Shown: piece by piece, positions 11,361 through 23,280 of the stretch | Layout of the letters: every line of letters begins with the position of its first letter | Numbering within the stretch: the first letter of the stretch is position 1 | Assembly (NCBI RefSeq): GCF_001704415.2 | Contig: NC_030808.1 | Location: forward strand, 135,857,089 to 135,921,088 | Reading direction: 5' to 3' | Length of the DNA: 64,000 bases | Source of the DNA: Capra hircus | Taxonomy: Eukaryota > Chordata > Mammalia > Artiodactyla > Bovidae | The notes under the pieces: generated by a model | Databases searched by the model: none | Seen by the model: only the letters and a program-made list of their open reading frames with translations | Told to the model about the DNA's origin: nothing | Position numbers and translations under genes: made by a program

Positions 11361-12239
11361 TTCAGCTTTCTTTATGGTCCAACTCACATCCATACATGAC
11401 TACTGGAAAAACCATAGCTTTTACTAGATGGACCTTTGTCGGCAAAGTAATGTCTCTGCCTTTTAATATGCTGTCTAGGTTGGTCATAGGTTTTCTTCCA
11501 AAGAGCAAGTATCTTTTAATTTCATGGCTGTGGTCACCATCTGCAGTGATTTTGGAGCCCAAGAGAATAAAATCTGCCACTGTTCCAATTGTTTCCCCAT
11601 CTATTTGCCATGGAGTGATGGCACTGGATGCCATGTGATCTTAGTTTTTTGAATGTTGAGTTTTAAGCCAGATTTTTCACTTTCCTCTTTCACTTTCATT
11701 GAGGCTCTTTAGTTACTCTTAGCTTTCTGCCATAAGGGTGATGTCATCTGCATATTTGAGGTTACTGATATTTCTCCTAGTTATCTTGATTCCAGCTTGT
11801 GCTTCATCCAGCCTGCTACTTCCCATAAGTTAACTCTGCATCTAAGTTAAATAAACAGGGTGACAGTATACATACTTGAAGTACTCCTTTCTCAATTTAG
11901 AACCAGTCTGTTCCATGTTTGGTTCTAATTGTTGCTTCTTGACCTGCACACAGATTTCTTAGCAGGCAGGTAAGGTGGTCTGGCATTCCCATCTCATGAA
12001 GAATTTTCCACAGTTTGTTGTGATCCACACAGTCAAAGACTTTAGCACAGTCAATGAAACAGAAGTAGATGTTTCTCTGGAATTCTCTTGCTTTTTCAAT
12101 GATCCAACAGAAGTTGGTAATTTGATCTCTGGTTCCTCTACCTTTCCTAAGCCCAGTCTGAACACCTGGAAATTTTCAGTTTACATACTGTTGAAGCCTA
12201 GCTTGGAGAATTTTGAATATTACTTTGCTAGCATGTGAG

Positions 12240-12505
12240 GAGAAGGCAATGGCAACACACTCCAGTACTCTTGCCTGGGAAATCCCATGGACAGAGGAGC
12301 CTGGTAGGCTACAGTCCATGGGGTTGCGAAGAGTCGGACACAACTTAGCAACTTCACTTTCACTTTTCACTTTCATGCACTGGAGAAGGAAATGGCAACC
12401 CATTCCAGTGTGCTTGCCTGGAGAATCCCAGGGACGGGAGTCTGGTGGGCCGCCGCCTATGGGGTCACACAGAGTCGGACACGACTGACATGACTTAGCA
12501 GCAGC
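12240..12505 (+). mobile_element. Bov-A2 SINE nested in BovB, with target duplication
   Basis: Two Bov-A units joined by 'cacttttcactttcatgca', ending in an AGC tail. The 10 bases 'agcatgtgag' occur at 12230-12239 and 12506-12515, an exact target-site duplication of BovB sequence. The exact duplication suggests a fairly recent insertion. Confidence 0.93.
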
Positions 12506-12742
12506 AGCATGTGAGATGAGTGCAATAGTTTGAATTACTGAGTGCGGTAATTTGAACATTCTTTGGCATTGCCTGTCTCTGGGATTGGAATGAAAACTGA
12601 TCTTCTCCAGTCCTATGGGCACTGCAGAGTTTTCCAAATTTGCTGGCATACTGAGTGCAGCACTTTCACAGCATCATCTTTTAGGATTTGAAATAGCTCA
12701 GCTGGAATTCCATCACCTCCATTAGCTTTGTTTGTAGTGATG

Positions 12743-13685
12743 AACATGGAACAACAGACTGGTTCCAAATAGGAAAAGGAGTAAGTCAAGGCTGTATATT
12801 GTCACCCTACTTATTTAACTTATATGCAGAGTACATCATGAGAAACGCTGGACTGGAAGAAACACAAGCTGGAATCAAGATTGCTGGGAGAAATATCAAT
12901 CACCTCAGATATGCAGATGACATCACCCTTATGGCAGAAGTGAAGAGGAACTAAAAAGCCTCTTGATGAAAGTGAGAGGACAGTGAAAAAGTTGGCTTAA
13001 AGCTCAACATTCAGAAAATGAAGATCGTGGCATCTGGTCCCATCACTTCATGGGAAATAGATGGGGAAACAGTGGAAACAGTGTCAGACTTTATTTTTGG
13101 GCTCCAAAATCACTGAAGATGGTGACTGCAGCCATGAAATTAAAAGATGCTTACTCCTTGGAAGAAAAGTTATGACCAACCTAGATAGCATATTCAAAAG
13201 CAGAGACATTACTTTGCTGACTAAGGTCTGTCTAGTCAAGGCTATGGTTTTTCCTGTGGTCATGTATGGATGTGAGAGTTGGACTGTGTAGAAAGCTGAG
13301 CGCTGAAGAATTGATGCTTTTGAACTGTGGTGTTGGAGAAGACTCTTGAGAGTCCCTTGGACTGCAAGGAGATCCAACCAGTCCATTCTGAAGGAGATCA
13401 GTCCTGGGTGTTCTTTGGAAGGACTGATGCTAAAGCTGAAACTCCAGTACTTTGGCCACCTCATGCGAAGAGTTGACTCATTGGAAAAGACTCTGATGCT
13501 GGGAGGGATTGGGGGAAGGAGGAGAAGGGGACGACCCAGGATGAGATGGCTGGATGGCATCATAGACTCTGTGGACGTGAGTTTGAGTGAACTCCAGGAG
13601 TTGGTGATGGACAGGGAGGCCTGGTGTGCTGCAATTCATGGAGTCGCAAAGAGTTGGACATGACTGAGCGACTGAACTGAACTGA
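12743..13685 (+). mobile_element. BovB LINE, sense, head-to-head with its neighbour
   Basis: Sense BovB beginning in the reverse transcriptase region ('aacatggaacaacagactgg') and running through the YADD-like catalytic segment ('tatgcagatgacatc', YADDI) to the 3' end 'gactgagcgactgaactg'. The C-terminal frame 13346-13663 is open, but upstream frames are shifted (for example near 12940 and 13100). By eye it is closer to the BovB sequences I know than the antisense copy on its left. Confidence 0.92.
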
Positions 13686-16632
13686 AGAAATGGATAAATT
13701 CCTAGAAATATACAACCTACCAAGCCTGAATCATGAAGAAATGGAAAATATAAACACACTTATTACTATCAAGAATACTGAGTCAATAATCAAAAATCTT
13801 CCATCAAACAGAAGTCCATGACCAGATGGCTTCACTGGTGAATTCCACCAAACATTTAAAGAAAAGTTAATACAATTTTTTTCAAATGCTTTCAAAAAAT
13901 GGAAGAGAAGGAAATGCATGCAAACTCATTTTATGAGGCCTGCATTACACTGTTACCAGAACGAGGCAAAGACACAAGAGAATTATAGACCAGTGTCCTG
14001 ATGAACATAAATGTGAAAATCCTTAACAAAATATTAGCAAACTGAATTGAACAATACATTAAGATGTTGCACACCATGATCAAGTAGAATTTAATGTGGA
14101 GATGCAAGAATGGTTCAACAGTCACAATTCAACCAATGTCTGTCACCACATTAACAAAATGAAGACTAAAAATCAGATAATCATTTTAATAGCTACAGAA
14201 AAAGAATTTGAAAAATATAACATCCATTTATGATAAAATCTCTCAACAAAGCAGATACAGAGGGATGTATCTCAACATAGAAAAGACTATATATAACAAA
14301 TGTGAAAGTGAAATGGCTCAGTAGTCCGACTCTTTGCGACCCCATGGACTGTAGCCTAAGAGACTCTTCCATCTATGGAATTTTTCAGGTAAGAGAACTG
14401 GAGTGGGTTGCCATTTCCACAGGTAATATCATAATCATGAAAGGCTGAAAGCTTTTCCTATAAGATTAAGAACAAGGCAAAGATATCCACTCTTGACACT
14501 TTCAGTCACTATATTATTGAAAGTCCTAGCCATAGCAATGAGAAAAGAAAAATAAATTAAAGGGATTCAAATCCGAAAGAAAAAAGTAATACTTTTCTCT
14601 ATTTGCAGATAACATGATATTACATATAGAAAATCCTGAGCTCTACCAAAAATGTGTCAGAGAAAATGAATGAATTCAGTAATGTTGTAGGATACAAAAT
14701 CAGCACACAAAAATCTATTGTGTTTTTACAAATTAATAACGAACTTTCAGAGAGAGACATTTTAAAAAAGTCCCACTTATAATTGCATCAAAAAGAATAA
14801 AATACCTAGGAATAAATTTCAGGAGGGAAGTAAAAGACCTATATACTGAAAACCTTAGCCATCGAAGAATATAGAAATAAATAGAAAGAGAGTCTGTACT
14901 CAGGGACTGGAAGAATATTACATGTTCAAACTACTCAAAGTAATATACAGATTCAATGCAATCCCTATCAAAATTCCAATGGGATTCCCCCCTCCCACCC
15001 CCAACAGGAATAGAACAGTCCTAAAATTGGTATGGAACCATCAAAGATTCCAAATAGTTATGGCAATATTGAGAAAGAAGAAAGCTGGAGATATCATATT
15101 TCCTGATTTCAAATTATATTACAAAGCTATAGTAATAAAATGCCAGTATAATACTGGCATTAAATGGCATTAAAAACAGATACACATGCCAATGGAACAA
15201 AATAGAGAGCCCAGGAAAAAATGTTTATATGGTCAATTAATTCATGACAAAGGATGAAACAATGGGGAAAGAACAGTCTCTTCAACAAATAATGTTGGAA
15301 AAAATGGACAGCCACATGAAAAAGGATGAAACAATATCACCATCTTATACCACACACAAAATGAATTAAGGATTTAAATATAAGACCTGAAACCATAAAG
15401 CTAGAAGAAAACACAGGGGGTAAGCTTCTAGACATTGGTCTTGGCAATGATTTTTTTTTTTAATTTGACACCAAATGTAAAGCAATAAAAGAAAAAATTA
15501 ATAAATGGGACTACAGAAAGTCAAAATGCTTCTTCATAGCAAAGGAAACCATCAACAGAATGAAAGGGCAACATACGGAATGGGAGAAAATATTTACAAA
15601 TCATATCTTTAAGGAACTACTAACCCAAAATATAAAATAACTCATATAAATCCATAGTAAAAGACAAATAATCTGATTAAAAAATGGGTAGGTCTGGATA
15701 GACATTTTTCCAAAGAAAACATACAGATAGCCAACAGATAATATTAAAAAATGCTGAACATCACACTAATCATAAGGGAAATGAAAATCAAAACCATAAT
15801 GAGGCATCACTTAACACCTGTTAGAATGGCTACCATCAAAAGACAATAAATAACAAGTGTTGGCAAGGATGTGCATTGTTGATGAGAACATTAATTGGTG
15901 CAGCCACTATAGAAAGTAATGTGAAGATTGTTCAAAAAATTAAAAATAGAATTACCATATAATCTAGCAATTTCACTTCTGAATACTTATCTGCAGATAA
16001 TGAAAACACTATTTTAAAAGATATCTGCATGTCCATATTCACTGCAGCATTATCTATAATAGCAAAGGCATGGAAATAACCGAGTCCATCGATGGATGAA
16101 TGAATAAAGAAATTGTCAAACACACATAACGGAATATTATTCAGCTATAAAAAAAGAACCCTTGCCATTTGTGACAACATGAATAAAACTTGAGGGCATT
16201 ATGCTAAGTGAAATTAGAGAAAGACAAATTCTGTATGATCACTCAAATATGGAATTTGAAGAAAGAAATGAACTCATGAATTCAGAGAAAATATTTGTGG
16301 TTACCAAAGGCTGGGTATGTGTGTGGGGTAGGAATGGGAGAAATGAGTCACAGTGATGAAAAGGTATAAACTTCCAGGTATAAGATAAAAACATCTTGGG
16401 GATGTAATGTACAGAATGATGACTATAGTTAACAATACACTATTGTATATTTGAAAGCAGCTAATAGAGTAAATCTTAAAAATTCCATTATAAGAAAAAA
16501 CTGTAGCTATGTATGGTGATAGATATTAAATAAGCATTGTGGTAATCATTTCAAAATATATACATATATTAAATTACATTGTATACCTGAAACTACTGCA
16601 ATGTGTCAATTTTATCTCAATAAAAATAAAAA
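13686..16632 (+). mobile_element. Old L1: ORF2 remnant and 3' UTR
   Basis: Sense L1 from the ORF2 text 'agaaatggataaattcctag' through later ORF2 (a frame at 14922-15173 with INAIP-like FNAIPIKIP and DFKLYYKAIVIK), the C-terminal 'actgcagcattatctataat' region, and the 3' UTR ('gatgtaatgtacagaatgat', 'aacttccaggtataagat'), ending in an A-rich tail. Many stops and shifts mark it as old. Its 5' part is not seen left of the BovB pair. A short antisense SINE piece interrupts it at 14302-14418. Confidence 0.88.
14302..14418 (-). mobile_element. Bov-A-type SINE fragment nested in L1
   Basis: On the minus strand it reads 'ggaaatggcaacccactcc', then a body rich in changes, then 'gtcgcaaagagtcggac' and a 'ccatttcactttcac' end. 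It is a single unit of about 117 bases. L1 text 'actatatataacaaa' precedes it and 'taatatcataatcatg' follows it. Confidence 0.8.
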
Positions 16633-18519
16633 CAAAACAAATGACCATTTAAAACTTCTGGAAATTGACCAAAGGCATATAATAAATTAAGATTTATTCA
16701 AGTACACTTACTGAATCTCAGTAAGAAGAACAGGATTCTGTGACATTATAGCCAGAGATTGCTCCTATTCCTTGCCACCTCCTACCTCAGCTTCATGCTA
16801 CTGAAAATTCTACCCAAGCCTCAGCAGATGGAGAGGGCTGTGGGAATTGGCAGTTCTACCTCCCTGCTACAGGGGGTTGATTTTATGGAAAAATTCCTGC
16901 CTGGGCACTGTTGGTAACAATAGTTATCTCAGTGGCAAACAATCAGGAAAGGCTAACATCATGAGTCGCCTGAGGTCTTGACAGGTTGGGACAAGCATAA
17001 CATGGCAGACATGCCAGATATTTAATAAGGAGATCCAGGGAAGGAAACAACCAAACAGAGCCTGGCTAACAGCCCCCTTTTCTCTGGTGGTCTGGAAAGC
17101 TGTACATGCTCTGCTGAGATCAGACAGGACGAGCTACTTGCTACCTGTCCTTGGCTGATACATCATGTGTCTAGCACATCAATTGATAACTAAACTCATT
17201 TAAACCCACCCACTGTGGTCACAAATCATACATTACAGACCACCTGCATTGCCTCCTTTATTATACAGGTGGTAAAACCAAAGCCTCTGAGCAGTTTAAG
17301 AACACGAGTTTCCATAAAGTTAGTAGAAAATCATCAGAAGTTAGTACAAATGGCTCCATAGGACTTTTCAGAAATTCATTTACCTGCCACAAGTTGGCAT
17401 AAAGTTAAAAATAAATTTACCTTGCTAGTCAGGTAAGTTTGGTCTACCTGCATCAAATATACATAAAGATCCTCCTCAATCTTTATCCTACATACAGTCT
17501 CCCTTCTCTTTGTTTTATTTTATTTTGAGAGACTAGAAGGGGCTCCTGAGGAGTCACTCCTTGTGGACTCTCAAACAGGTGGTAAACTGCACTGGAGAAC
17601 AGATGATACCTGTCCTATGAGTGATGATCTATCACAGTTATTGCTCTTAATCAATCCTCTTACCTTCTGTTGTTTCATGTTGTCGTAACTCCTGACTCCT
17701 GGATCTAGCTCTTCATCTTGTGTTTTGTGGGTGACAACCCATGCTAAAAATACAGAAGTCTTTTGGTTGGCTACCTGTAATTCTCAGGGAAAATGACTCA
17801 CCTCAAACTGTTATCTCATCTCAAACATTTTTGTCTTTATAACACTGCCTCTTTTCATAATGAAATGCTATCCATGCATGTCCTTAAGCTTTTTTATTGT
17901 AAATCCTGCTTATTCAAGCAAGTGATTAGAAGTTCTCTTGAAGGCAATAGAACACTCATGTGCACTAATAGCTCTGTTTCCCCAAAGCATGGTTTAGGAT
18001 ACAGGAAGTTACTTCAGTTTGGTATCAAGGAAACCTGCTCCCGAGACAACCTTTATATGTTCCTGTTGTTCTTGATGGCTTGACATTTGGTTCATCCCTG
18101 GCATTTAGTCAAGTTTACATCACTTGAAAAAAGAAATAAATCCCTGTGTTTAGACAGCTGACATCTTTGCTTCTCATAACTTTGTATAATCTGTATTTAT
18201 GATAAGGACAGTCAGGAATTTTAATAGTTTAAACATCATAAATAGGGTGATGGACATTCAAGAAAGGGTACAAAGGATAGATTATAGTAGGGCTAGCTGT
18301 TGCACTGTGGACTGTGGACCGAATCCTTTATTTAGGCTTTTTTTTTTTCTTCTATTTTTGTTACTTGAAGACAGCATCCAGGGATTGAAGGCTGGAACTC
18401 AGGGCAGGTATAGAGGAATGATGTCTCCATAAAGGGGAAACACCTGGGTAAGACGAATTTATCACAGAAAACACATCTATTCTCTCACATGAGCAAAAGT
18501 AAATACCAAAATATGCCCA
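16633..18519. other. No recognised feature
   Basis: Almost 1.9 kb I cannot assign. The stretch 16640-17200 has the mixed base composition often seen in old LTRs but no clear ends. The 96-residue frame at 17793-18083 shows no recognisable motif. Confidence 0.4.
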
Positions 18520-18690
18520 GAGGCAGTATGGTATAAATTTTGCCACCAATTAATTATTCCTGGGTTTGAACTGTGTCCACCATGTACTTGCTCAGTTGGA
18601 CAGTACCTTGGACAGTTTCCTCACTCTCTGAGTTTCCTTAACTGCACAATTGATTAAATGAGACAATTTAGGTAAAATTTAGATAAATTC
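18520..18690 (+). mobile_element. MIR SINE, diverged
   Basis: Order resembles MIR: 'aggcagtatggtataa' region, 'tcctgggtttgaactgtg', 'cagtttcctcactctctgag' and 'aatgagacaatttagg'. The match is partial. Confidence 0.5.
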
Positions 18691-19146
18691 AATAAAATAC
18701 TGCTCTCATGAGCTCATCTATGTCAACAACTTTCTACTTTATTGACATCATCCAAAGGCAAGTGTTAATAGTGACAAACTCATTTCTAAGCAGATTTTAG
18801 AATCTATATTTGTAGTTTTCAATAGCAACAACAAGAACTATAAGAACCCTTCTGCAGGTTCACAACTCAAAATTTTTTTCCATCTAGGTTGAAATGAGTA
18901 ACTTTTACTTGACACTTTTCCTCCTGAGTCACTTCTAAAAGATAAGATATTTTAACAGCACCCAATTCATACCTCAGGATCCCATGGGTCAGCCACCGCC
19001 ACCAATGTAAAAAGGCCAGGAATATTTTAGATCATGATGCTGCCAGATAGAGTTGAGCTCCCCAAAGAAAACATTTTATAGCACATGATTTTTTTCCCCC
19101 AAACTCCCAGCTCCCTCCTCTGACAAGAAATACCTGGATTTGATGA
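18691..19146. other. No recognised feature
   Basis: AT-rich unassigned DNA between a MIR and a BovB 3' fragment. Confidence 0.45.
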
Positions 19147-19208
19147 GGCTTGCAGTCCATAGGGTCACAAAGAGTCAGACACGACTGAGCGACTAAACTG
19201 AACTGACG
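19147..19208 (+). mobile_element. BovB or Bov-A 3' end, very short
   Basis: Only the last ~60 bases of the family: 'ggcttgcagtccatagggtc', 'gagtcagacacgactgagcg' and a terminal 'actaaactgaactga'. The terminal repeat points to BovB rather than a SINE. Confidence 0.75.
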
Positions 19209-20689
19209 GATGTATGCCCAAGTTCAGAGCACTCCAGGATAGCACCAGGTAGAAGGCAAGGAGTTGCTCATGTTCTGGACTGACACATCACATCTGCTAT
19301 TAAAGCTACTTACCACCCTGACAGGGAGAAGTTCCTTTGAACTCTCGGCAGTGTCCACTGCAATCATTATGTGTGAGTGACGAATAAGTCACTGAATCAC
19401 TGTGATGACTCATGCATTAAAAAGAAAGCCCGAATTTGGGCTCGTAGGCCAGGCAGCAATCTCCAGGGAAGAAACTGATCTTGCCAGCTAAAAACAGCAG
19501 GTAGGAAGCATAAGCGTTGCAAATACTTTTTTAATTAAATGGAGGGATTTGTTTTTTTTCCCCCTTCCCTTGCTCTGCCTCTGTCTTCCCTTCCTTCTAC
19601 TCCTTCCTGTCTTACCAGATGCTCTTAGACACTTTGGATCATATCTGCCAGCCTGTGGACAGTGTTAAGGTTAAAAATAGATACCCAACAAGAGGTCCCA
19701 TTGGCGGCACTGCATGGCCGCAATCATTTTACAAACAGCAGAGAAGATAGTTCTACATTTCAAATTCTAGACCTAAAATTTCACTGAAATCTTATGATTA
19801 TTTAATTATACGTTATTTATTGCTAGAAACAGACTCTCTGCATCCTGCAGCAGAGATCTATATTCTAACTCAGGAAACGAAAGAAGGAAAAACAGTAATG
19901 ACCAGAACCACCAAAATCAAATGTTGCCGAGTTCTCAACACAGAGATATCCCTAATTTATTAAATACTGATTTCTTCTAAGACCGACTCATCATCTTCCT
20001 GAAAAGATATCAAATCATTTATGTGACAAACTCACCTCGTCTTCTCTTTGCAGTGGTGTCTCACTACACCCCCAACATGCACCCCGCCTTCCCTGCTCTC
20101 AATCCTGCTAGCCCTCTAGATTATACTCTTTGGAGTGCATCACCTAATCTCTCTTCTTTAAATCTTCTTTTCAGAGCTTTACCTTGTCAACGTCCTTTAA
20201 AATTTTGTTTCTCCTTTTCATTACCTTTGCTTGCTTTGGTTTAGTTACCAGCCTCCTCCCAGATCAGGAGTCACACATATCACTCCTAAATAATACATCT
20301 ACTCATGTCACCCCACTGCTTTAAACCTGCCCCAACTCTCTACTGCCATCAGTTTGGCATTTAAGGCTCTGCATAACCCACTCACTAATGAGCTAACCTC
20401 TCTAGCTCCATCTGGCACTAACCTGCTCCTAAGCTCCAGCCTGCTGCGCTGATGAATGTTCCATGAAAGCACCCAGAGCCCTCCACACTTCACATTTCCT
20501 ATCCTGAGATGCCCCCACCCCCTGCTCCTTAAACTTAGCTTCCCCTCTCTGTGCTCACAACACATCGTCCTAATCTTGAATTCTGTATTTACACTGCAAA
20601 TATATATTTTTTGTGAGTGTTACTTATTCATCTCTGTATTACTGACATATAGTATAGAGTTTACTATTAAAAAACTCACTAAATGAAAT
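19209..20689. other. Mostly unrecognised; possible old repeat at 20300-20570
   Basis: The segment around 20305-20450 ('ccccactgctttaaacctg', 'ggctctgcataaccc') resembles an old dispersed mammalian repeat that also seems present around 57010-57100, but I cannot name it. Around 19380-19460 there is a perfect AP-1-type TGACTCA (19406-19412) in non-repeat DNA, which could be chance. No gene seen. Confidence 0.35.
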
Positions 20690-21424
20690 TCTAACGGATA
20701 TACTTCAGAAAGAAGGAAAAAGACTACCGATGAAACTCTGAAATGGAAGAAAGTAACAAGGGGAAAATAATGACAAGTAGATGGATAAAACCAAGTAATC
20801 TTTATTTAAAACTATAAGAAAAATGTGTAATTTGTGGAAGAAAAATAAGGAAGCTGAGGAGAGGTAAGTCTTTGAGTTTTGGAGCATGAGTTATAACATA
20901 CTCATCAAATAGAAACTTTAATTTAGAATATATTTGCTGAAATAGCAAGAACAGCTACTAAGGGGGCAGACACTAAGCATATAACCTAAAAAGAAGCAGG
21001 AGGAAAAACCCAGACTGAGGAAAAAAGTGATTGGTTCAAAAGATCGCAAGAAATGTATCTGTGGGGGGGTGGGAGAAATAGAAAACATTCACAAATAAAA
21101 ATACATAAAATAGTGATAGAAATAAAAGTAAACATACAATTAATTGCAATAAATGCAAAAGACCCACTTTCTAATTAATATTTTTAGACAATAAATAAAA
21201 ATCTAGCTATGCATTGATTGTAAAAGATACATCTAAAACATGGAAAAACAAAGAATTATAAATTGTGTGTATCTATTAATATTACCTGAAATCATGCAAA
21301 GCAAAAAACTGACATGATAACTAGAGAAATGAGCAAATCACCAGAGAGAGAAACTGCAATATAATTCTTTTAGTAATTGACAGCTTCAGCAGATAAAAGC
21401 CAATAAGGATAGATAAGATTTAAA
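20690..21424 (+). mobile_element. Old L1 fragment (ORF1 end to early ORF2)
   Basis: The order resembles degraded L1: an A-rich stretch at 20700-21100, then 'aacatacaattaattgc', 'aagatacatctaaaacatgg', 'aactgacatgataactag' and 'agcagataaaagccaataag', which parallels early ORF2 of old L1. It stops where Tigger1 starts. Strong divergence; subfamily not assigned. Confidence 0.55.
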
Positions 21425-21486
21425 CAAAATCAATATTATAATAAAGTGAGTCACATGAATTTTTCGGTTTTCTAGTGCATATAAAA

Positions 21487-21706
21487 AGGCTTCCCCGTTG
21501 GCTCAATTGGTAAAGAATCTGCCTGCAATGCTGGAGACACAGGTTCGATCCCTGGGTTGGGAAGATTTCCTGGAGAAGGCAATGGCTAACCACTCTAGTA
21601 TTCTTGCCTGGGAAATCCCATGGACAGAGGAGCCTGGCAGGCTACAGTCCATGGGGTTGCAAAGAGCTGGGCATGACTTAGTGACTGATCCACAAGAGAA
21701 ACTGCA
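21487..21706 (+). mobile_element. Bov-tA SINE nested in Tigger1
   Basis: Head 'ggcttccccgttggctcaat', B-box-like 'aggttcgatccctgggttg', body 'ggctaaccactctagtattc', end 'gggcatgacttagtgactg' plus a short unique-looking tail. 'gcatataaaa' precedes it (1477-1486 of the 20-kb block, i.e. 21477-21486) and 'gcatataaaa' follows near 21705-21714, a target duplication of about 10 bases in Tigger1 sequence. Confidence 0.9.
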
Positions 21707-22704
21707 TATAAAAGTTATGTTTATACTATACTGCAGTCTAAGTGCATAATAACATTATGTCTAAAATTACAATGTACATACCTTAATTTAAAAATATTTT
21801 TATTGTTAATAAAATGCTACTATCATCTGACCCTTCAGTGAGTCCTGATCTATTTGTTGGTGGACAATCTTCCCTCACTGTTGATAGCTGCTGACTGATC
21901 AGGGTGGTGCATTGCTGAAGGTTGGTGTGGCTGTGGAAATTTTTCAAAATGAGACAGCTGAGTTACTGCACTCACAATTTCCCTGTAGCATGTAACGTTG
22001 TTTGATAGATTTTACCCACATAACTTTCAAAATTCTCAAACCCTGTGGCTGCTTTATCAACTAAGTTTATATAAAATTCTAAATCCTTTGATGTCATTTC
22101 AATAGTCTTCATAGCATCTTCACCAGAAGTGGATTCCTCCTCAAGAACTTTGCTTATCCATCAGAAGCAATTTCTCATCTGTGAAGTTTTTATCATGAGA
22201 GTAACAGCAACTCAGTCACATTTTCAGGCTCCATTTTTAATTCTACATCTCTTGCTATTTCTACCATATATGCAGTTTTTCCTCCACTAAAGTCCTGAAC
22301 CCCTCAAAATCATCCATGAGGGTTGGAATCAACTTCTTCTAAGCTCCTGTAATGTTGATATTCTGAACTCTTCTCATGAATCACAAATGTCCTTAAAGGC
22401 AGTTAGAATGATGACTCCTCTCCAGAGGTTTTCCATTTATTTCACCCAAATCTATCAGGGGAATCATTATTTATGGAAGCTACAGCCTTATGAAATATAT
22501 TTCTTAAATAATAAGACCTGAAGTTACTCCTTGAGTCGAGGGCTACAGAATGGATAATGTGTTAGCAAGTATGGAAATAACATTAGTTTCAGTGTATATC
22601 TCCATAAGGATTCTTGGATGACCAGGTACATTGTAAATGAACAGTCATATTTTGAAAGGAATCTTTGCTGAGCAGTAGGTCTCCATAGGGGGCTTACATT
22701 CACT

Positions 22705-22832
22705 GCTGCTGCTGCTTAGTCATTTCAGTCATGTCCGACTCTGTGTGACCCCGTGGACTGTAGCCCTCCAGGCTCCTCTGTCCATGGGATTCTCCACGCA
22801 AGAATACTGGAGTTGATTGCCATTTCCTTCTG
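22705..22832 (-). mobile_element. Bov-A-type SINE nested in Tigger1
   Basis: On the minus strand: 'ggaaatggcaatcaactcc', 'ggagaatcccatggacagag', 'gggtcacacagagtcggac' and an AGC tail ('agcagcagcag'). One unit only. Tigger1 text 'acattcac' stands before it and 'aatattcac' after it, consistent with a short target duplication. Confidence 0.88.
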
Positions 22833-23280
22833 CAAAATATTCACTAAAATGTTTTAAACAGGTGCTGTATCTAGGCTTTGTTGTTCCATTTCTAGAACAC
22901 ACACAGAGTACGTTGAGCACTTCTTAAGGGCTCTAGGATCTCTGGAATGGTGAAAGAGCACCAGTTTCTACTTAAAGTCACCACTCGCATTGGATTTGCT
23001 CATAACAAGAGTCAGCCGGTCCTTCGAAGCTTTGAAGCCAAGCACAGACTTTTACTCTCAGCTATGAACGCCCTAGATGGCATCTTCTTCCAGTAGAAGG
23101 CCATTTTGTCTACATGGAAAATCTGCTGTTTAGCGGAGCCACTTGCTGCTTTACCTTGCACTTCTATGTTAGAGACAGCTTCTTTCTTTAAACTTCTATC
23201 ATCTCCAAACTTCTCTCTTGCAGCCTCCTCAATTCCTTCAGCTGTTATAGAATTGAAGAGAATTAAGGCTTTGCTTTGGG

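Larger units (their letters stand above)
10758..12742 (-). mobile_element. BovB LINE, antisense, with two nested SINEs
   Basis: Minus-strand BovB covering its 3' end (10758, 'agttcagttcagttgctcag') up to the first part of the reverse transcriptase domain, where it stops at 'tttgtttgtagtgatg' (12742). The frame is broken in several places. A Bov-tA (11151-11360) and a Bov-A2 (12240-12505) are inserted in it. At its truncated 5' edge it meets a second BovB of the opposite orientation with no spacer. Confidence 0.92.
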
